Positions 9,314-18,800 of a stretch of 64,000 nucleotides of DNA are shown one piece after another (the stretch's first letter is position 1; each line of letters opens with the position of its first letter). The position numbers and the translations under genes are program-made. Source of the stretch: Rhodothermales bacterium (GTDB lineage Bacteria; Bacteroidota; Rhodothermia; Rhodothermales; JANQRZ01); NCBI GenBank assembly GCA_039944855.1, contig JBDUXZ010000016.1, forward strand, positions 1-64,000. The letters are read 5' to 3'. Below the pieces are notes generated by a model that worked only from the letters and a program-made list of their open reading frames with translations, did not search any database and was not told the origin of the DNA.

Positions 9314-10618
9314 TTACGCGATCTGCTTCCAGCTTTCGGACTGGCGTGGGAGCACGTCCTCGGGCGCGAGGTCCGGGTGGAGCAGGGCTTCTGAGATGCG
9401 CTCCATCCGCGTGCCCTGTGATCCCTTAACGAGTACGACGTCGCCGGGCTCGGGCTCGTAGGCACGGCCGTCTCGGATCGCGTCAGCGAGGGTGCCAGAC
9501 CTCGGGTGGAGCGTGATGCGCGCTCGCTGCTCCGCCGACAGCGTCTCGGCCGCCCGCGCCATGATTGACCCCACCGCATGTACGGTATCGGCGGATTCGA
9601 TGGCGGCGGCGAGGACCTCGGCGTGCTGCTCCACTTCGGTCTCGCCGAGTTCTAGCATGTCGCCGAGGAAGGCGATGCGCCGCGTTCCGTCCTGCGCGGC
9701 GAGGACGCGGAGCGCGGCGCGCGTCGCGTCGGGCGAAGCGTTGTAGGTGTCATCGATGAGCGTGCTCCCGTTGCGGCCGTCGAGCCGGTTCAGCCGGCCT
9801 TTCTCCGTCTCGATCCGCGAGAGCCCGCGGTTGATCGCTTCATCCAACATGCCGAAGGCGAGGCCGGCGGCGAAGGCAGCGAGGGCCGTCGAAACGGCGT
9901 GCTCCCCGAGCATCGGCAGCGTCGCCGTGATGCGGTCGGGGCGCACGTCGCAGGCGGCGTCTGTGCCGTACGTGATCGTCCGGCCCCGGTTCACGTCGCG
10001 CATCGCGAGCACGCGCGGGTCGTCGCCGTTGAGGCACGCGGTCCCGTCGGGGCCGAGCGCGCGTACGAGCTCCGACTTCTCCCGCTGCACGCCGTCGATG
10101 CTCCCGAGCGTCTCGACGTGGACGCCGCGCACGACGGTGATCACGGAGACGGTGGGGGGGAAGTACTCGCACAGCTCGCGGAGGTCGCCGGGTAGCCGGG
10201 CGCCCATCTCCAGCACGAGCTTCGTATCGGCGGAGAAGTCGCGGTTGAGGAGGAGGAGGGAGAGGCCGAGCGGCGTGTTCTTGTTCCCCTCCGAGGCGAC
10301 GACGTCGAACCCTTCGCGGAGCACGGCGAGCACGGCCATTTTCGTTGAGGTCTTCCCCATCGAGCCGGTGATCGCGACGATGTCCGGGCCGATGCGGCGG
10401 ACTTTCTCGCGCGCCTGTTCGATGAGGTAGTCCAGCGAACGCTCGACGCGGACGACCTCGACATGCGCGGGCACGTCCACGTTGACTTCGGTGACGACGG
10501 CCGTAGCCCCTTTCTCGATGGCTTGCGGGATGAAGGCGTGGCCGTCGTGCGTCTCGCCTCGGATGGCGACGTAGGTGTCGCCGGGCTGCAGCGTGCGGGT
10601 GTCCGTCGAGTAGGGCAT
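9314..10618 (-). CDS. murF: UDP-N-acetylmuramoyl-tripeptide--D-alanyl-D-alanine ligase
   Basis: A 434-aa Mur ligase that adds D-Ala-D-Ala to the UDP-MurNAc tripeptide, the last cytoplasmic step of peptidoglycan precursor synthesis. The ATP-binding loop is TGSMGKTSTK (about 84-93). The central-domain DDTYNASPDATRAAL and C-terminal LVKGSQGTRMERI are MurF hallmarks. The N-terminal domain is short (PGDTYVAIRGETHDGHAFI), which explains a length slightly below the usual 450-480 aa. The ATG at 10618 overlaps the ddl stop by one base (TGATG), so synthesis of D-Ala-D-Ala and its ligation are translationally coupled. The frame is open far upstream inside ddl, but that is a GC artefact. Confidence 0.95.
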   Translation of the reverse strand: MPYSTDTRTLQPGDTYVAIRGETHDGHAFIPQAIEKGATAVVTEVNVDVPAHVEVVRVERSLDYLIEQAREKVRRIGPDIVAITGSMGKTSTKMAVLAVLREGFDVVASEGNKNTPLGLSLLLLNRDFSADTKLVLEMGARLPGDLRELCEYFPPTVSVITVVRGVHVETLGSIDGVQREKSELVRALGPDGTACLNGDDPRVLAMRDVNRGRTITYGTDAACDVRPDRITATLPMLGEHAVSTALAAFAAGLAFGMLDEAINRGLSRIETEKGRLNRLDGRNGSTLIDDTYNASPDATRAALRVLAAQDGTRRIAFLGDMLELGETEVEQHAEVLAAAIESADTVHAVGSIMARAAETLSAEQRARITLHPRSGTLADAIRDGRAYEPEPGDVVLVKGSQGTRMERISEALLHPDLAPEDVLPRQSESWKQIA

Positions 10619-11700
10619 CAGCGGGTCGTCTTGAGCCGCGCGTCGCGCGCGTGGCGGTCGAGGGCGAGGGTGAGGAGGGTGTCGAGGAGGGCACCGATGG
10701 GGAGCCCAGTGTGGTCCCACATCACGGGAAACATGCTGCGCTCGGTGAAGCCGGGGATCGTGTTGACCTCGTTGATGTAGAGCTCGTATTCCGGCGTCAC
10801 GAAGAAGTCGACGCGGGCCATCCCTTCGCAGCCGAGGACGCGGTAGGCGTCGGCGGCGAGGGAGCGAATTTGCTCGGCGATCATGGGGGGGAGGTCGGCC
10901 GGGACTTGCATCCGCGAGGCATCGGGATCCTCGTACTTCGCGTCGTAGGTGTAGAATTCGGCCGTCGAGACGACCTCGCCGGGGACGGAGGCGCGGGGCT
11001 CCTCGTTGCCGATCACGGCGCACTCGATCTCGCGGCCCCGAATGGCCTGCTCGACGAGGACTTTGTTGTCGTAGTTGAAGGCGTCGGCGAGGGCACGGTC
11101 GAACGCGTCAGCGCTCTCGGCCTTCGACGTGCCCACGGACGAGCCGGAGTTGGCGGGCTTAACGAACAGCGTGGTTCCGAGTGCGTCGGTGACGTCGTCG
11201 TACGCCAGCCGTTCGCCGTGGCGGGCGATGCGGAACGGCACGACGGGCAGGCCGGAGTCGCGGAGCAGCCGCTTCGTGACCTCCTTGTCCATGCACACCG
11301 CCGAGCCGAGCACGCCGGGGCCGACGAACGGGATGCCGAGCGTCTGCAGGAAGCCCTGCACGCGGCCGTCCTCGCCGTTCTGACCGTGGAGCATCGGGAA
11401 GGCCACGTCGAGTTCGAGAGGTTCCCAGTACGTCGTTCCATCCTCCCGTCGGACGTACAGCTTCGCGCCGTCCTCGGTGTGGGAGAAGCGTGTCTCCCCG
11501 ATCTTCGCCGAGGGTTCTGCTCCGCCGGTCAACAGGGACGTTTCGAGGTCTTCGACGTGCCAGCGGCCCTGCCGGTCGATGCGGATGGGGGTGACGCGGT
11601 AGCGGTCCGGGTCGAAGGCGGCGAGCACGTTCCGTGCGGACCGGATGGATACTTCGTGTTCGGAGGAGACGCCCCCGTAGATCAGTCCGACGTGTTTCAT
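10618..11700 (-). CDS. ddl: D-alanine--D-alanine ligase
   Basis: A 360-aa ATP-grasp enzyme that makes the D-Ala-D-Ala dipeptide used by MurF. The family N-terminus (VGLIYGGVSSEHEVS) is intact. HGQNGEDGRVQGFLQTLGI, the ATP-grasp loop ANSGSSVGTSKA, and the metal-binding DFFVTPEYELYINEVNTIPGFT are all present. The length is within the range of the longer DdlA-type enzymes. It is the first gene of the ddl-murF pair. The region upstream (11701-11896) contains no obvious TATCTTCG-type element on this strand. Confidence 0.96.
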   Translation of the reverse strand: MKHVGLIYGGVSSEHEVSIRSARNVLAAFDPDRYRVTPIRIDRQGRWHVEDLETSLLTGGAEPSAKIGETRFSHTEDGAKLYVRREDGTTYWEPLELDVAFPMLHGQNGEDGRVQGFLQTLGIPFVGPGVLGSAVCMDKEVTKRLLRDSGLPVVPFRIARHGERLAYDDVTDALGTTLFVKPANSGSSVGTSKAESADAFDRALADAFNYDNKVLVEQAIRGREIECAVIGNEEPRASVPGEVVSTAEFYTYDAKYEDPDASRMQVPADLPPMIAEQIRSLAADAYRVLGCEGMARVDFFVTPEYELYINEVNTIPGFTERSMFPVMWDHTGLPIGALLDTLLTLALDRHARDARLKTTR

Positions 11701-11896
11701 GGGCAGACGGCGCGTTGCGTGGCCGTTGATGGGGGAGAGGAGGGGGCGCCCGGACGGCGGCAGGCCACACCAGAGGAGGAGCAGAAGCTACGACGGGGCC
11801 GGATGGTTCCGAAAGCGAAGTGGGCGTGGAGGAGCTACCGGTTTAAGTCGTAGCCGGAGCGGCCGATATCCAAGTCCCCACCAACAGGAAGTCGTC

Positions 11897-12130
11897 ATGG
11901 CAACAGTATTCCTCGTCGAACCAGTACGCCGCGGGCGAAGCTCCGCGGAGAGAGAGCGCGTATTCGCCGAGGCGCTCGTTGCGATCCGCCTCGCGCTCGG
12001 CGGGCTCGAAGGGGCCTGCGAAGAGGACCCCGCGCGGTGCCGCCGCGCTGCCGCCGTGCTGGAGCGGTTCACGCACGAGGTCGAGTACCTCTCGGCGCAG
12101 CGCGATCCCTACGACGAAGAGGGGTATTAG
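11897..12130 (+). CDS. Small hypothetical protein, 77 aa
   Basis: A 77-aa acidic-basic helical protein starting at an ATG preceded by aacaggaag at a good distance, one of the better Shine-Dalgarno sites in this window. That choice removes a long upstream open frame. The sequence begins MATVFLVEPVRRGRS, then a predicted amphipathic helix region (about 17-65) with two Cys in EGACEEDPARC, ending DPYDEEGY. No family was recognised. It stands alone between ddl (divergent) and the defence-like operon. The opposite strand also has an open frame here, but it lacks start context. It could be a regulator or small partner of the accessory region. Confidence 0.5.
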   Translation: MATVFLVEPVRRGRSSAERERVFAEALVAIRLALGGLEGACEEDPARCRRAAAVLERFTHEVEYLSAQRDPYDEEGY

Positions 12131-12548
12131 TCCGCACGGGAGGACCCGGAAGATTGGGCTCCCGATAGGCGCCGTCGTGCCGTCCGCGGTCGGGTACAGA
12201 GTCGGGCGATGGAGAGACACGGACGCGCGCCCCGCATCATTTCCCAACGCGGAGGGCGATTCGAGGGTGCCACTCAGGCGGGAGGTAGGCAGGCGCCGCT
12301 GTTGACAACGTGTAGTTTTTGCTGTAAATAGCGATTGATATTTTTGATGTTAGCGCCCAGCCGCACGTCGCTATTGATGCATCGCTCGCAGCGAAGTCAC
12401 CTCATCGGCGCAGGTAGAACGGTTTCGAGGCAACGCGCCGGTTTGATCGCGGATGCACCATCCTGCCGGACCCACGTCGTGTGGCCGCTCTGACGCAGCG
12501 TCGAGTCGATCGCGGTCGGCTTCGACGCGCTCACCAGCCTCCACGACG
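12131..12548. other. Long intergenic region upstream of the SIR2 operon
   Basis: A 418-base gap. Bases 12300-12360 are strikingly AT-rich for this genome and hold the promoter described next. Bases 12352-12548 would be an untranslated leader of about 200 bases containing a small tcgct-cgc-agcga hairpin near 12386 and a short open frame from 12347 that I do not support as a gene. Bases 12131-12300 show nothing recognisable. Confidence 0.5.
12318..12346 (+). promoter_or_regulatory. Bacteroidota-type promoter of the SIR2-nSTAND-CHAT operon
   Basis: TTTG at 12318-12321, then 17 bases, then TATTTTTG at 12339-12346. This is an exact match to the TTTG / TAnnTTTG Bacteroidota promoter and the best one in the window. 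It lies in an AT-rich patch and would give a leader of about 200 bases before the SIR2 gene. Confidence 0.65.
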
Positions 12549-13532
12549 ATGCCGGAGCCGGATGCCGCCCACTATTTGACGGTCGCCGATGCCCTCGCGA
12601 AGGGCCGCGTCATCCCCTTCTTCGGGGCGGGCGTGAACCTGTGCGACCGGGTGGAGGGCGAGGCCTTCACGCCCCGACAGGGCTTGCCCAGCGGGAGCGA
12701 GCTCGCCGCCTACCTCGTCGACTACGTCGCCGAGCTGGGCCACGAGATCCAGGAGCAGGACGCCTACGACCTCGTCCGCGTGTCGCAGTACGTCGCCGTG
12801 ATGGTGGGCGACGGCCCGCTCTACGCCGAGCTACGCAGCCTGCTCGACGTGGACTACACCCCGCTGTCGCTGCACCGCTTCTTCGCCACGTTTCAGGCCA
12901 CGCTGCAGGAGAAGGGGTACCCGCCGCGCCCCCCGCTCCTCATCACGACGAACTACGACGACCTGATGGAGCGGGCGTTCGAGGACGCGGGCCAGCCGTT
13001 CGACCTCATCACCTACGTCGCCGAAGGCGAGCACCGGGGCAAGTTCATCCACCGGCGGCCCGACGGCTCGACGCACCTCATCGAGCGGCCGAACGAGTAC
13101 GCCGGCATCGCCCTCGACGACCGGCGGCAGTTCCTCCATCCCGTCGTGCTGAAGATCCACGGGGCCGTGGACCGCGAGGACGCCGAGCGCGACAGCTTCG
13201 TCATCACCGAGGACGATTACATCGACTACCTGACGCGGACCGAGCTCGCGAGTCTGATCCCGGCCACGCTCGCCGAGCGGCTCAAGCGGAGCCATTTCCT
13301 CTTCCTCGGGTACGGGCTGCGCGACTGGAACCTCCGCGTCATCCTCCAGCGCGTGTGGGGCCAGCAGCGGCTGAGCTGGCAGTCGTGGGCCATCCAGCGC
13401 GGCCCGTCGGCGCTCGACCGACGGTTCTGGGACCGGCGCGGGATCGACGTGATGGACGAGGAGCTGAAGCGCTACATCGCGACGCTGCAGGAGCACGTCG
13501 ACGGGCTCAAGCCCGCCGGGGGGACGCGATGA
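12549..13532 (+). CDS. SIR2-like domain protein (predicted NAD-consuming effector)
   Basis: A 327-aa cytoplasmic protein with one SIR2-like domain. Family residues are visible: the NAD-binding PFFGAGVNLC (Gly26-Asn30), the TTNYDDLMERAF motif (Asn135), the KIHGAVD histidine (His204), and LFLGYGLRDWNLR near the end. In bacterial immunity SIR2 proteins of this type (ThsA-, Avs- and DSR-like) hydrolyse NAD+ and stop growth during phage infection. The zinc-binding cysteines of protein deacetylase sirtuins are absent, which supports NADase activity. The start MPEPDAAHYL was chosen because the upstream in-frame part is low-complexity Ser/Arg. Its stop overlaps the next start (ATGA), so it is coupled to the STAND ATPase, the likely sensor. 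Confidence 0.85.
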   Translation: MPEPDAAHYLTVADALAKGRVIPFFGAGVNLCDRVEGEAFTPRQGLPSGSELAAYLVDYVAELGHEIQEQDAYDLVRVSQYVAVMVGDGPLYAELRSLLDVDYTPLSLHRFFATFQATLQEKGYPPRPPLLITTNYDDLMERAFEDAGQPFDLITYVAEGEHRGKFIHRRPDGSTHLIERPNEYAGIALDDRRQFLHPVVLKIHGAVDREDAERDSFVITEDDYIDYLTRTELASLIPATLAERLKRSHFLFLGYGLRDWNLRVILQRVWGQQRLSWQSWAIQRGPSALDRRFWDRRGIDVMDEELKRYIATLQEHVDGLKPAGGTR

Positions 13533-15871
13533 AGAAAGCTCCGCTCCGCCCCCGGTCTCCGTACAAAGGGCTGATGCCCTACGCCGAAGAGGACGCGCCG
13601 TACTTCTTCGGCCGCGAGACGGAGCGCGACCTCATCGTGTCGAACCTGCTCTCGGCCCGGCTGACGCTTCTCTACGGGCCGAGCGGCGTCGGGAAGAGCT
13701 CGGTGCTCTACGCCGGCGCCGCGCGGCAACTCCGCGAGCTCACCCGCCGCAACCTCGAAGACTTCGGCGCGCCCGAGTTCGTCGTCGTCGTGTTCGGCTC
13801 GTGGAACGGCGATCCCGAGGCGAGCCTGCTGGCCGAGGTCCGGGCGAAGGTGGAGGAGGCCATCGGTGAGTCGCTGCCGGAGCCGTGGGAGCCCGGCCTC
13901 GTCGCGGCGCTCGACCTGTGGACGCGGCACTTCGGGGGCGAGCTCCTCCTCGTCCTCGACCAGTTCGAGGAGTACTTCCTCTACCACGGGCACGAGGAGG
14001 ACGGTGGTGCCGTCGCGGCGGCGCTGCCGCGCATGCTGAGCTACCGAGGCCACGGCCTGGCGGACACGGAGGACGCGATCCCGCAGCCGCTCCGGGTTAA
14101 CGTCATGCTCTCGTTCCGCGAAGATGCCCTCGCCCAGCTCGACTTCTTCAAAGGGCGCATCCCGAACCTGTTCGACAACTACCTCCGACTCGATTACCTG
14201 ACCGTGGACAAGGCGCGCGCCGCCATCGTCAAGCCGATCGAGCAGTACAACGAGTTGGAGGCGCCGCCGGAGCCGATTCGGATCGAGCCGGGGCTGGTGG
14301 ACGCGGTGCTGGAGGAGGTGCTCACAGGGAAGGTCGTTCTCGGCGAAGCGGGGCGCGGCACGCTCGCCGGCCGCTCGAAGAGCCCGGCGGGGGGGGCGAA
14401 GATCGAGACGCCGTTCCTCCAACTCGTGATGACGCGGCTGTGGGAGCGCGAGATGCAGCTCGGGTCGACGGTGCTGCGCAGGAGTACGCTCCTCAAAGAC
14501 CTCGGCGGGGCGACGGCCATCATCCGGTCCCACCTCGACCACGCCCTCGACGCGCTCTCGACGCAGGAGAAGGCCGTGGCGGCGCGCATCTTCCACTACC
14601 TCGTGACCCCGTCCGGGGCCAAGATCTCGCACGCGCCGAGCGACCTCGCCGGCTACGCGGGCGTGCCGGTCGGGCAGGTGGCGCACGTGCTCAAGAAGAT
14701 GAACAGCGGGCACGAGCGCATCCTCCGGCAGGTCCCCGCGCCCGACCCCACGCAGGAGGCGCGGTACGAGATCTACCACGACAAGCTCGCGCCGGCCATC
14801 CTGAGCTGGCGCGCCCGCTACCTCCGCCATCGCAAAGCCCGGCGGAACCGGTTCGTCGCGGCGGTCGCCTCCCTCATGCTCTTCGGCGTCCTCGGCTACA
14901 TCGCCTTCTCGGCCAGCATGAAAGCCACGCAGGCCGAACTGGTAGCGGTGCAGGCCGCCGTCCGAGCCGACTCCGTGCAGACGGTGACGAAGGACCAGCT
15001 CGTGCTGGCGCAACAGTCCGCCGCTACCACTGACAGTCCGGACGGCCGCTACGCCGTGACCGTCGCCGCCGACGGAGGGCTTCGGGTGCTCGACCTCACG
15101 GCTTCCAACGTCGGGGCGATCCCGTCGGTCGACGACCCGGTTCAGGGAGGGCAACCACCCCCCGTCGTACTCCCGACGCAGCCCGGCGAGCGGATCACGG
15201 CGACAGCGTTCGGCCCCGGCGGCGATGTGCTCGCCACGGGCAACGCGATGGGCGGCGTCCGGCTCTGGACGTTCCCCGACCTCGACCCGCTCTTCGCGCT
15301 GCCGGGGCAGGGGGCCGCCGTCACCCACATCGCCTTCAACCGAGCAGGCCGGCTCTGCGCCGCCGCCGCCGCCGACACGACGGTGCGCGTGTGGGACGTC
15401 ACTCCGAGCGGTCCCGTTGGCGGGACGCGGCTGACCACCCGCACGCGCTACGACACGCCGCTCATCGGCATCCGCTTCGCCGAGGACGGCAGCGGCGTCG
15501 TCGCGCTCGGCGAGGGGGGGCGGATCGCCCGACCGTGCGAGCGCCGCACGCAGGTCGTCTTCGTGAGCTCGGACCGCACGATTGACGAGGCCGAGACGGA
15601 GGCGAGCCGCGCCCGCGCCGCCGGCTTCCGCACGACGATCTACGATCATCCCGTGAGCGGCCTCCACACCGTCGCCGGGCCGTTCTGCGAGGCCGAGGCC
15701 GAGCGGGCGCTTCCCACGCTCCGCCGCCTCTTCGTCGACGCCTACGTGCTCAGCGATGTGACGGCGTGGTGCCCCGAAACGGTCCAGCGCGAGGGCTACC
15801 TCGAATGTCAGTCGAAGGAGCGTTCGAACCGGCTGCTCCCCAACGTTCTCCGCCAAAAGAAAGGAAGATGA
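13529..15871 (+). CDS. nSTAND ATPase with transmembrane, WD40-like and SPOR-like domains
   Basis: A 780-aa STAND-type NTPase. The N-terminus SPYKGLMPYAEEDAPYFFGR is the nSTAND1 signature. Walker A is GPSGVGKSS (50-58) and Walker B is LLLVLDQFEEY (Asp144). A winged-helix-like arm (about 270-430) is followed by basic RHRKARRNR and a membrane segment at about 442-463. After it come WD40-like blades (about 550-665; AFGPGGDVLATGNA, DTTVRVWDV). The C-terminal block (about 673-755; QVVFVSS at its start, VAGPFCEAEAERAL and DAYVLSDVTAW later) resembles a SPOR peptidoglycan-binding fold. By topology the ATPase is cytosolic and the propeller and SPOR-like part periplasmic. The start forms ATGA with the SIR2 stop, and the stop forms ATGA with the next start. 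The SPOR-like call is by pattern and less certain. Confidence 0.82.
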   Translation: MKKAPLRPRSPYKGLMPYAEEDAPYFFGRETERDLIVSNLLSARLTLLYGPSGVGKSSVLYAGAARQLRELTRRNLEDFGAPEFVVVVFGSWNGDPEASLLAEVRAKVEEAIGESLPEPWEPGLVAALDLWTRHFGGELLLVLDQFEEYFLYHGHEEDGGAVAAALPRMLSYRGHGLADTEDAIPQPLRVNVMLSFREDALAQLDFFKGRIPNLFDNYLRLDYLTVDKARAAIVKPIEQYNELEAPPEPIRIEPGLVDAVLEEVLTGKVVLGEAGRGTLAGRSKSPAGGAKIETPFLQLVMTRLWEREMQLGSTVLRRSTLLKDLGGATAIIRSHLDHALDALSTQEKAVAARIFHYLVTPSGAKISHAPSDLAGYAGVPVGQVAHVLKKMNSGHERILRQVPAPDPTQEARYEIYHDKLAPAILSWRARYLRHRKARRNRFVAAVASLMLFGVLGYIAFSASMKATQAELVAVQAAVRADSVQTVTKDQLVLAQQSAATTDSPDGRYAVTVAADGGLRVLDLTASNVGAIPSVDDPVQGGQPPPVVLPTQPGERITATAFGPGGDVLATGNAMGGVRLWTFPDLDPLFALPGQGAAVTHIAFNRAGRLCAAAAADTTVRVWDVTPSGPVGGTRLTTRTRYDTPLIGIRFAEDGSGVVALGEGGRIARPCERRTQVVFVSSDRTIDEAETEASRARAAGFRTTIYDHPVSGLHTVAGPFCEAEAERALPTLRRLFVDAYVLSDVTAWCPETVQREGYLECQSKERSNRLLPNVLRQKKGR

Positions 15872-18800
15872 CGAGCGACCAAGCGTACCTCGCCCACGTC
15901 GAGGCGGCCCAGCCCGACGAACTCCGCCGGCTCCTCAGCACGGCCACGGCAGACGAGCAACGGCTCCTCCGCGTCTACCTCGGCGACGAGCGCTACCGGC
16001 GGATGCGCGCGCTCGCCCTGCGCCAGCGCGCCACGCGCAGCCGGTCCCAGCGGCGCGGCAACGTCGTCGTGCTCCACGGCATCATGGGGGCCGAGCTGTC
16101 GCGCTCGCAGGGGCACGTCCCGGGCGGCGGCGGGTCGATCCGGCAGATCTGGGTCAAGCTGATGCGCCTCGCCTTCGGCGACCTCCGCTACCTCGCGCTC
16201 GACCGCGCCGGGACCGGGCCTGCCGACCCGCGCTACGAGGTCGAGGCGACGGGCATCATGAAGAAGCACTACGGCGAGCAGCTCCTCACGCTCGCCGAGC
16301 GCTGGGAGGTCCGCGCCTTCTGGTACGACTGGCGGCGGGATCTCCACGAAGCCGCGCGCCGCCTCCACCTCAAGCTCATCGAGTGGTTCGACGACGCGCC
16401 CGTTCACCTCGTCGCCCACTCGATGGGCGGGCTCGTCTCCCGCACCTTCATCGCTGACTACCCCGACCACTGGAAGGCGATGTGGGACGCGGAGCACGAC
16501 GGGCGGCGCGGTGGCCGGCTCGTCATGCTCGGCACGCCCAACCACGGCTCCTACGCCGTGCCCCAGATCCTCACCGGCACCGAGAGCCTCATCCGCAAGC
16601 TCGAACTCGTCGACCTCCGCCACAACCTCGACGAGCTGCTCGCCGTCGTCAACACGTTCGTCGGGAGCTACCAGATGATGCCGGCGCTCCACACGGCTGG
16701 GGACGACGAGGCGCGGCGCGTGATGGAGCGGCTCTACAAGGCGGGGATGTACGCGCGCGACAGCGTCTCGCAGGACCACCTCGACGCCGCCCGCGCTTTC
16801 CACGATGCACTCCGCCCGGTTGTAGACCCCGAGCGGATGGTCTACGTCGCCGGCTACAACCAGCCCACCTACACCGGCATCAACGATTGGGCGGGGTTCC
16901 GCGACCGCAATGCGAAGACGGCCCGCCGCGCCTACGACGTCACGCTCGACGGCGACGGCCGCGTGCCGCACACGCTCGGTCTGCTCGAAACCGAGGAAGG
17001 CAAAAAGGTGCCGACGTACTACGTCGAAGAGGAGCACGGCGCCCTCCCGGAGAACGACGACGTGCTGCGCGCGCTCGACGACCTGCTGACGACGGGCGAG
17101 ACGACGCATCTCCTCCGCGCGATGCCGAAGAAGCGCTCGGTCAGCAAGGCCGCCGTGCGAGACCGGATGGAGCGCGCCGAGCAGGAGCACGACGACGACG
17201 AGCAGCGCATCCGCGCCCACCTCTCGCGGCGCCAGCGGAGCGTTCGCAGCAGCGACCCCGACGTGCTCGCCGACCACGTCACGGCCGACGACCGCGTGGC
17301 CGAGGAGATGCTCCTGCGCGGCTTCCTCTCCGCCGGCTCCACCACGACGACGGAAGCCCCCGACATGGATGTCCCCTTCGCCCCTCCGGAACTCACCGTC
17401 CGCGTCCTCTGCGACGACATCGGCGGCGCCGGCTACCTCGGCGGCGAGCCGCCCGTCGATGCGATCAGCGTCGGCCACTACCGCGGCGTCCGGCCGACGA
17501 ACGCGGAGCTCGCGCTCGACCGGGCCATCAGCGCAGCTCGAGGGCGCGGGAAAGCGGCGACGGGGGACGAGGAGAGCCGGCTGCTCATCACCTCGCTGAC
17601 GGAGCGGGGGACGATCCGGGGCGACCACGCCCAGCCGTTCTTCCTGCCCGACTACCGGACGCCGCGCAAGGGCGAGGCGCCGGACCGCACCGTCGCGATC
17701 GCGGGGATGGGCGATCCGGGGCGGTTCGGCGTGCCGGAGCTGACGGTGCTCGCGCGCGAGCTCGTGTGGGCGCTCGGGAGCATGGGCAAGCGCCACCTCG
17801 CCTCCGTCCTCATCGGGGCCGGCGCGGGCAACCTCCGCATCGACGAAGCCGTGCCCGCGTGGATCCGCGGGTTCAAGCACGCCCTCACCGGAGCGGCGGC
17901 GAACGCTCGCGTGGAGCACTTCACGATCGTCGAGTACAGCCCCGCGCTCGCGATTGAGATCGACCGCGCGCTCCGTGCGGTCGGGGAAGAGTTGGACCCG
18001 CACCGGATGGTTCTACACTACGAGCCTTTCACCACCGAGCAGGTCCGGGCGTTGCAGAAGCAGGAGGCCGAGCGGAGGAAGGCGCGGCTGCAACGCGAGA
18101 TCGAGCGTTTGGATACGGCCCCCGGCGCGGGCGCGCCCGAATCGGCCCCGCTCGACCCGACGCGGCTGACGGTAATGCTCGAAGGCGACACCTACCGCTA
18201 CGGGGCTATCACCGAGAGCGCCTCCGTGCCCGAACGGGTCGTGAGGATCGATCCCCGGCTGGTGGACCAGGCCAACGACCAACTCGCCGTCGAGTGGGAC
18301 CCGACGCGGCAGCGCGACCACGGCCGCGTGCTGGAGCGCCTGCTGATCCCGCAGGACCTCCGCCCGCACCTCACCAGCACGGCCCCGCTCGTCCTCTTGC
18401 TCGACGCGACGACGGCCCGGATCCACTGGGAGATGGTGGCCCAGCCCGACGTGTCCTCGGCCGCCGATCGGAGCACGGAGCGCGCGCCCGCCGCCACGCC
18501 CGCAGCGAGCGCCGACGACGCCTTTTTCCTCGGCATCAGCCGAGGCTTCACCCGGCAGCTCCGCACGCAGTTCGCCTCGCCGCCGGAGCCGCCGCCGCCG
18601 CCGAGCCGCGTGCTCCGCGTCCTCGTCGTGGCCGATCCCGCCGAGGACGCCCCGCTCCCCGGCGCCGAAGAGGAGGGGATGGAGGTGGCGGACCTCTTCG
18701 AGCATTTCAACACGCTGCAGGAGGAGGACCGGGGCGAGAACCGCGTCGAGGTGAAGCGGCTCTTCGGGCCGCAGGAGGCGACGCGGCTCAACGTGCTGAG

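Noticed and set aside
11843-12247. Minus-strand 134-codon frame opposite the 77-aa gene
   Set aside because: No start context or recognisable domain; the plus-strand gene has a good ribosome site.
12347-12494. Short open frame in the SIR2 leader
   Set aside because: The ATG overlaps the promoter -7 element, so it could not be in the transcript.
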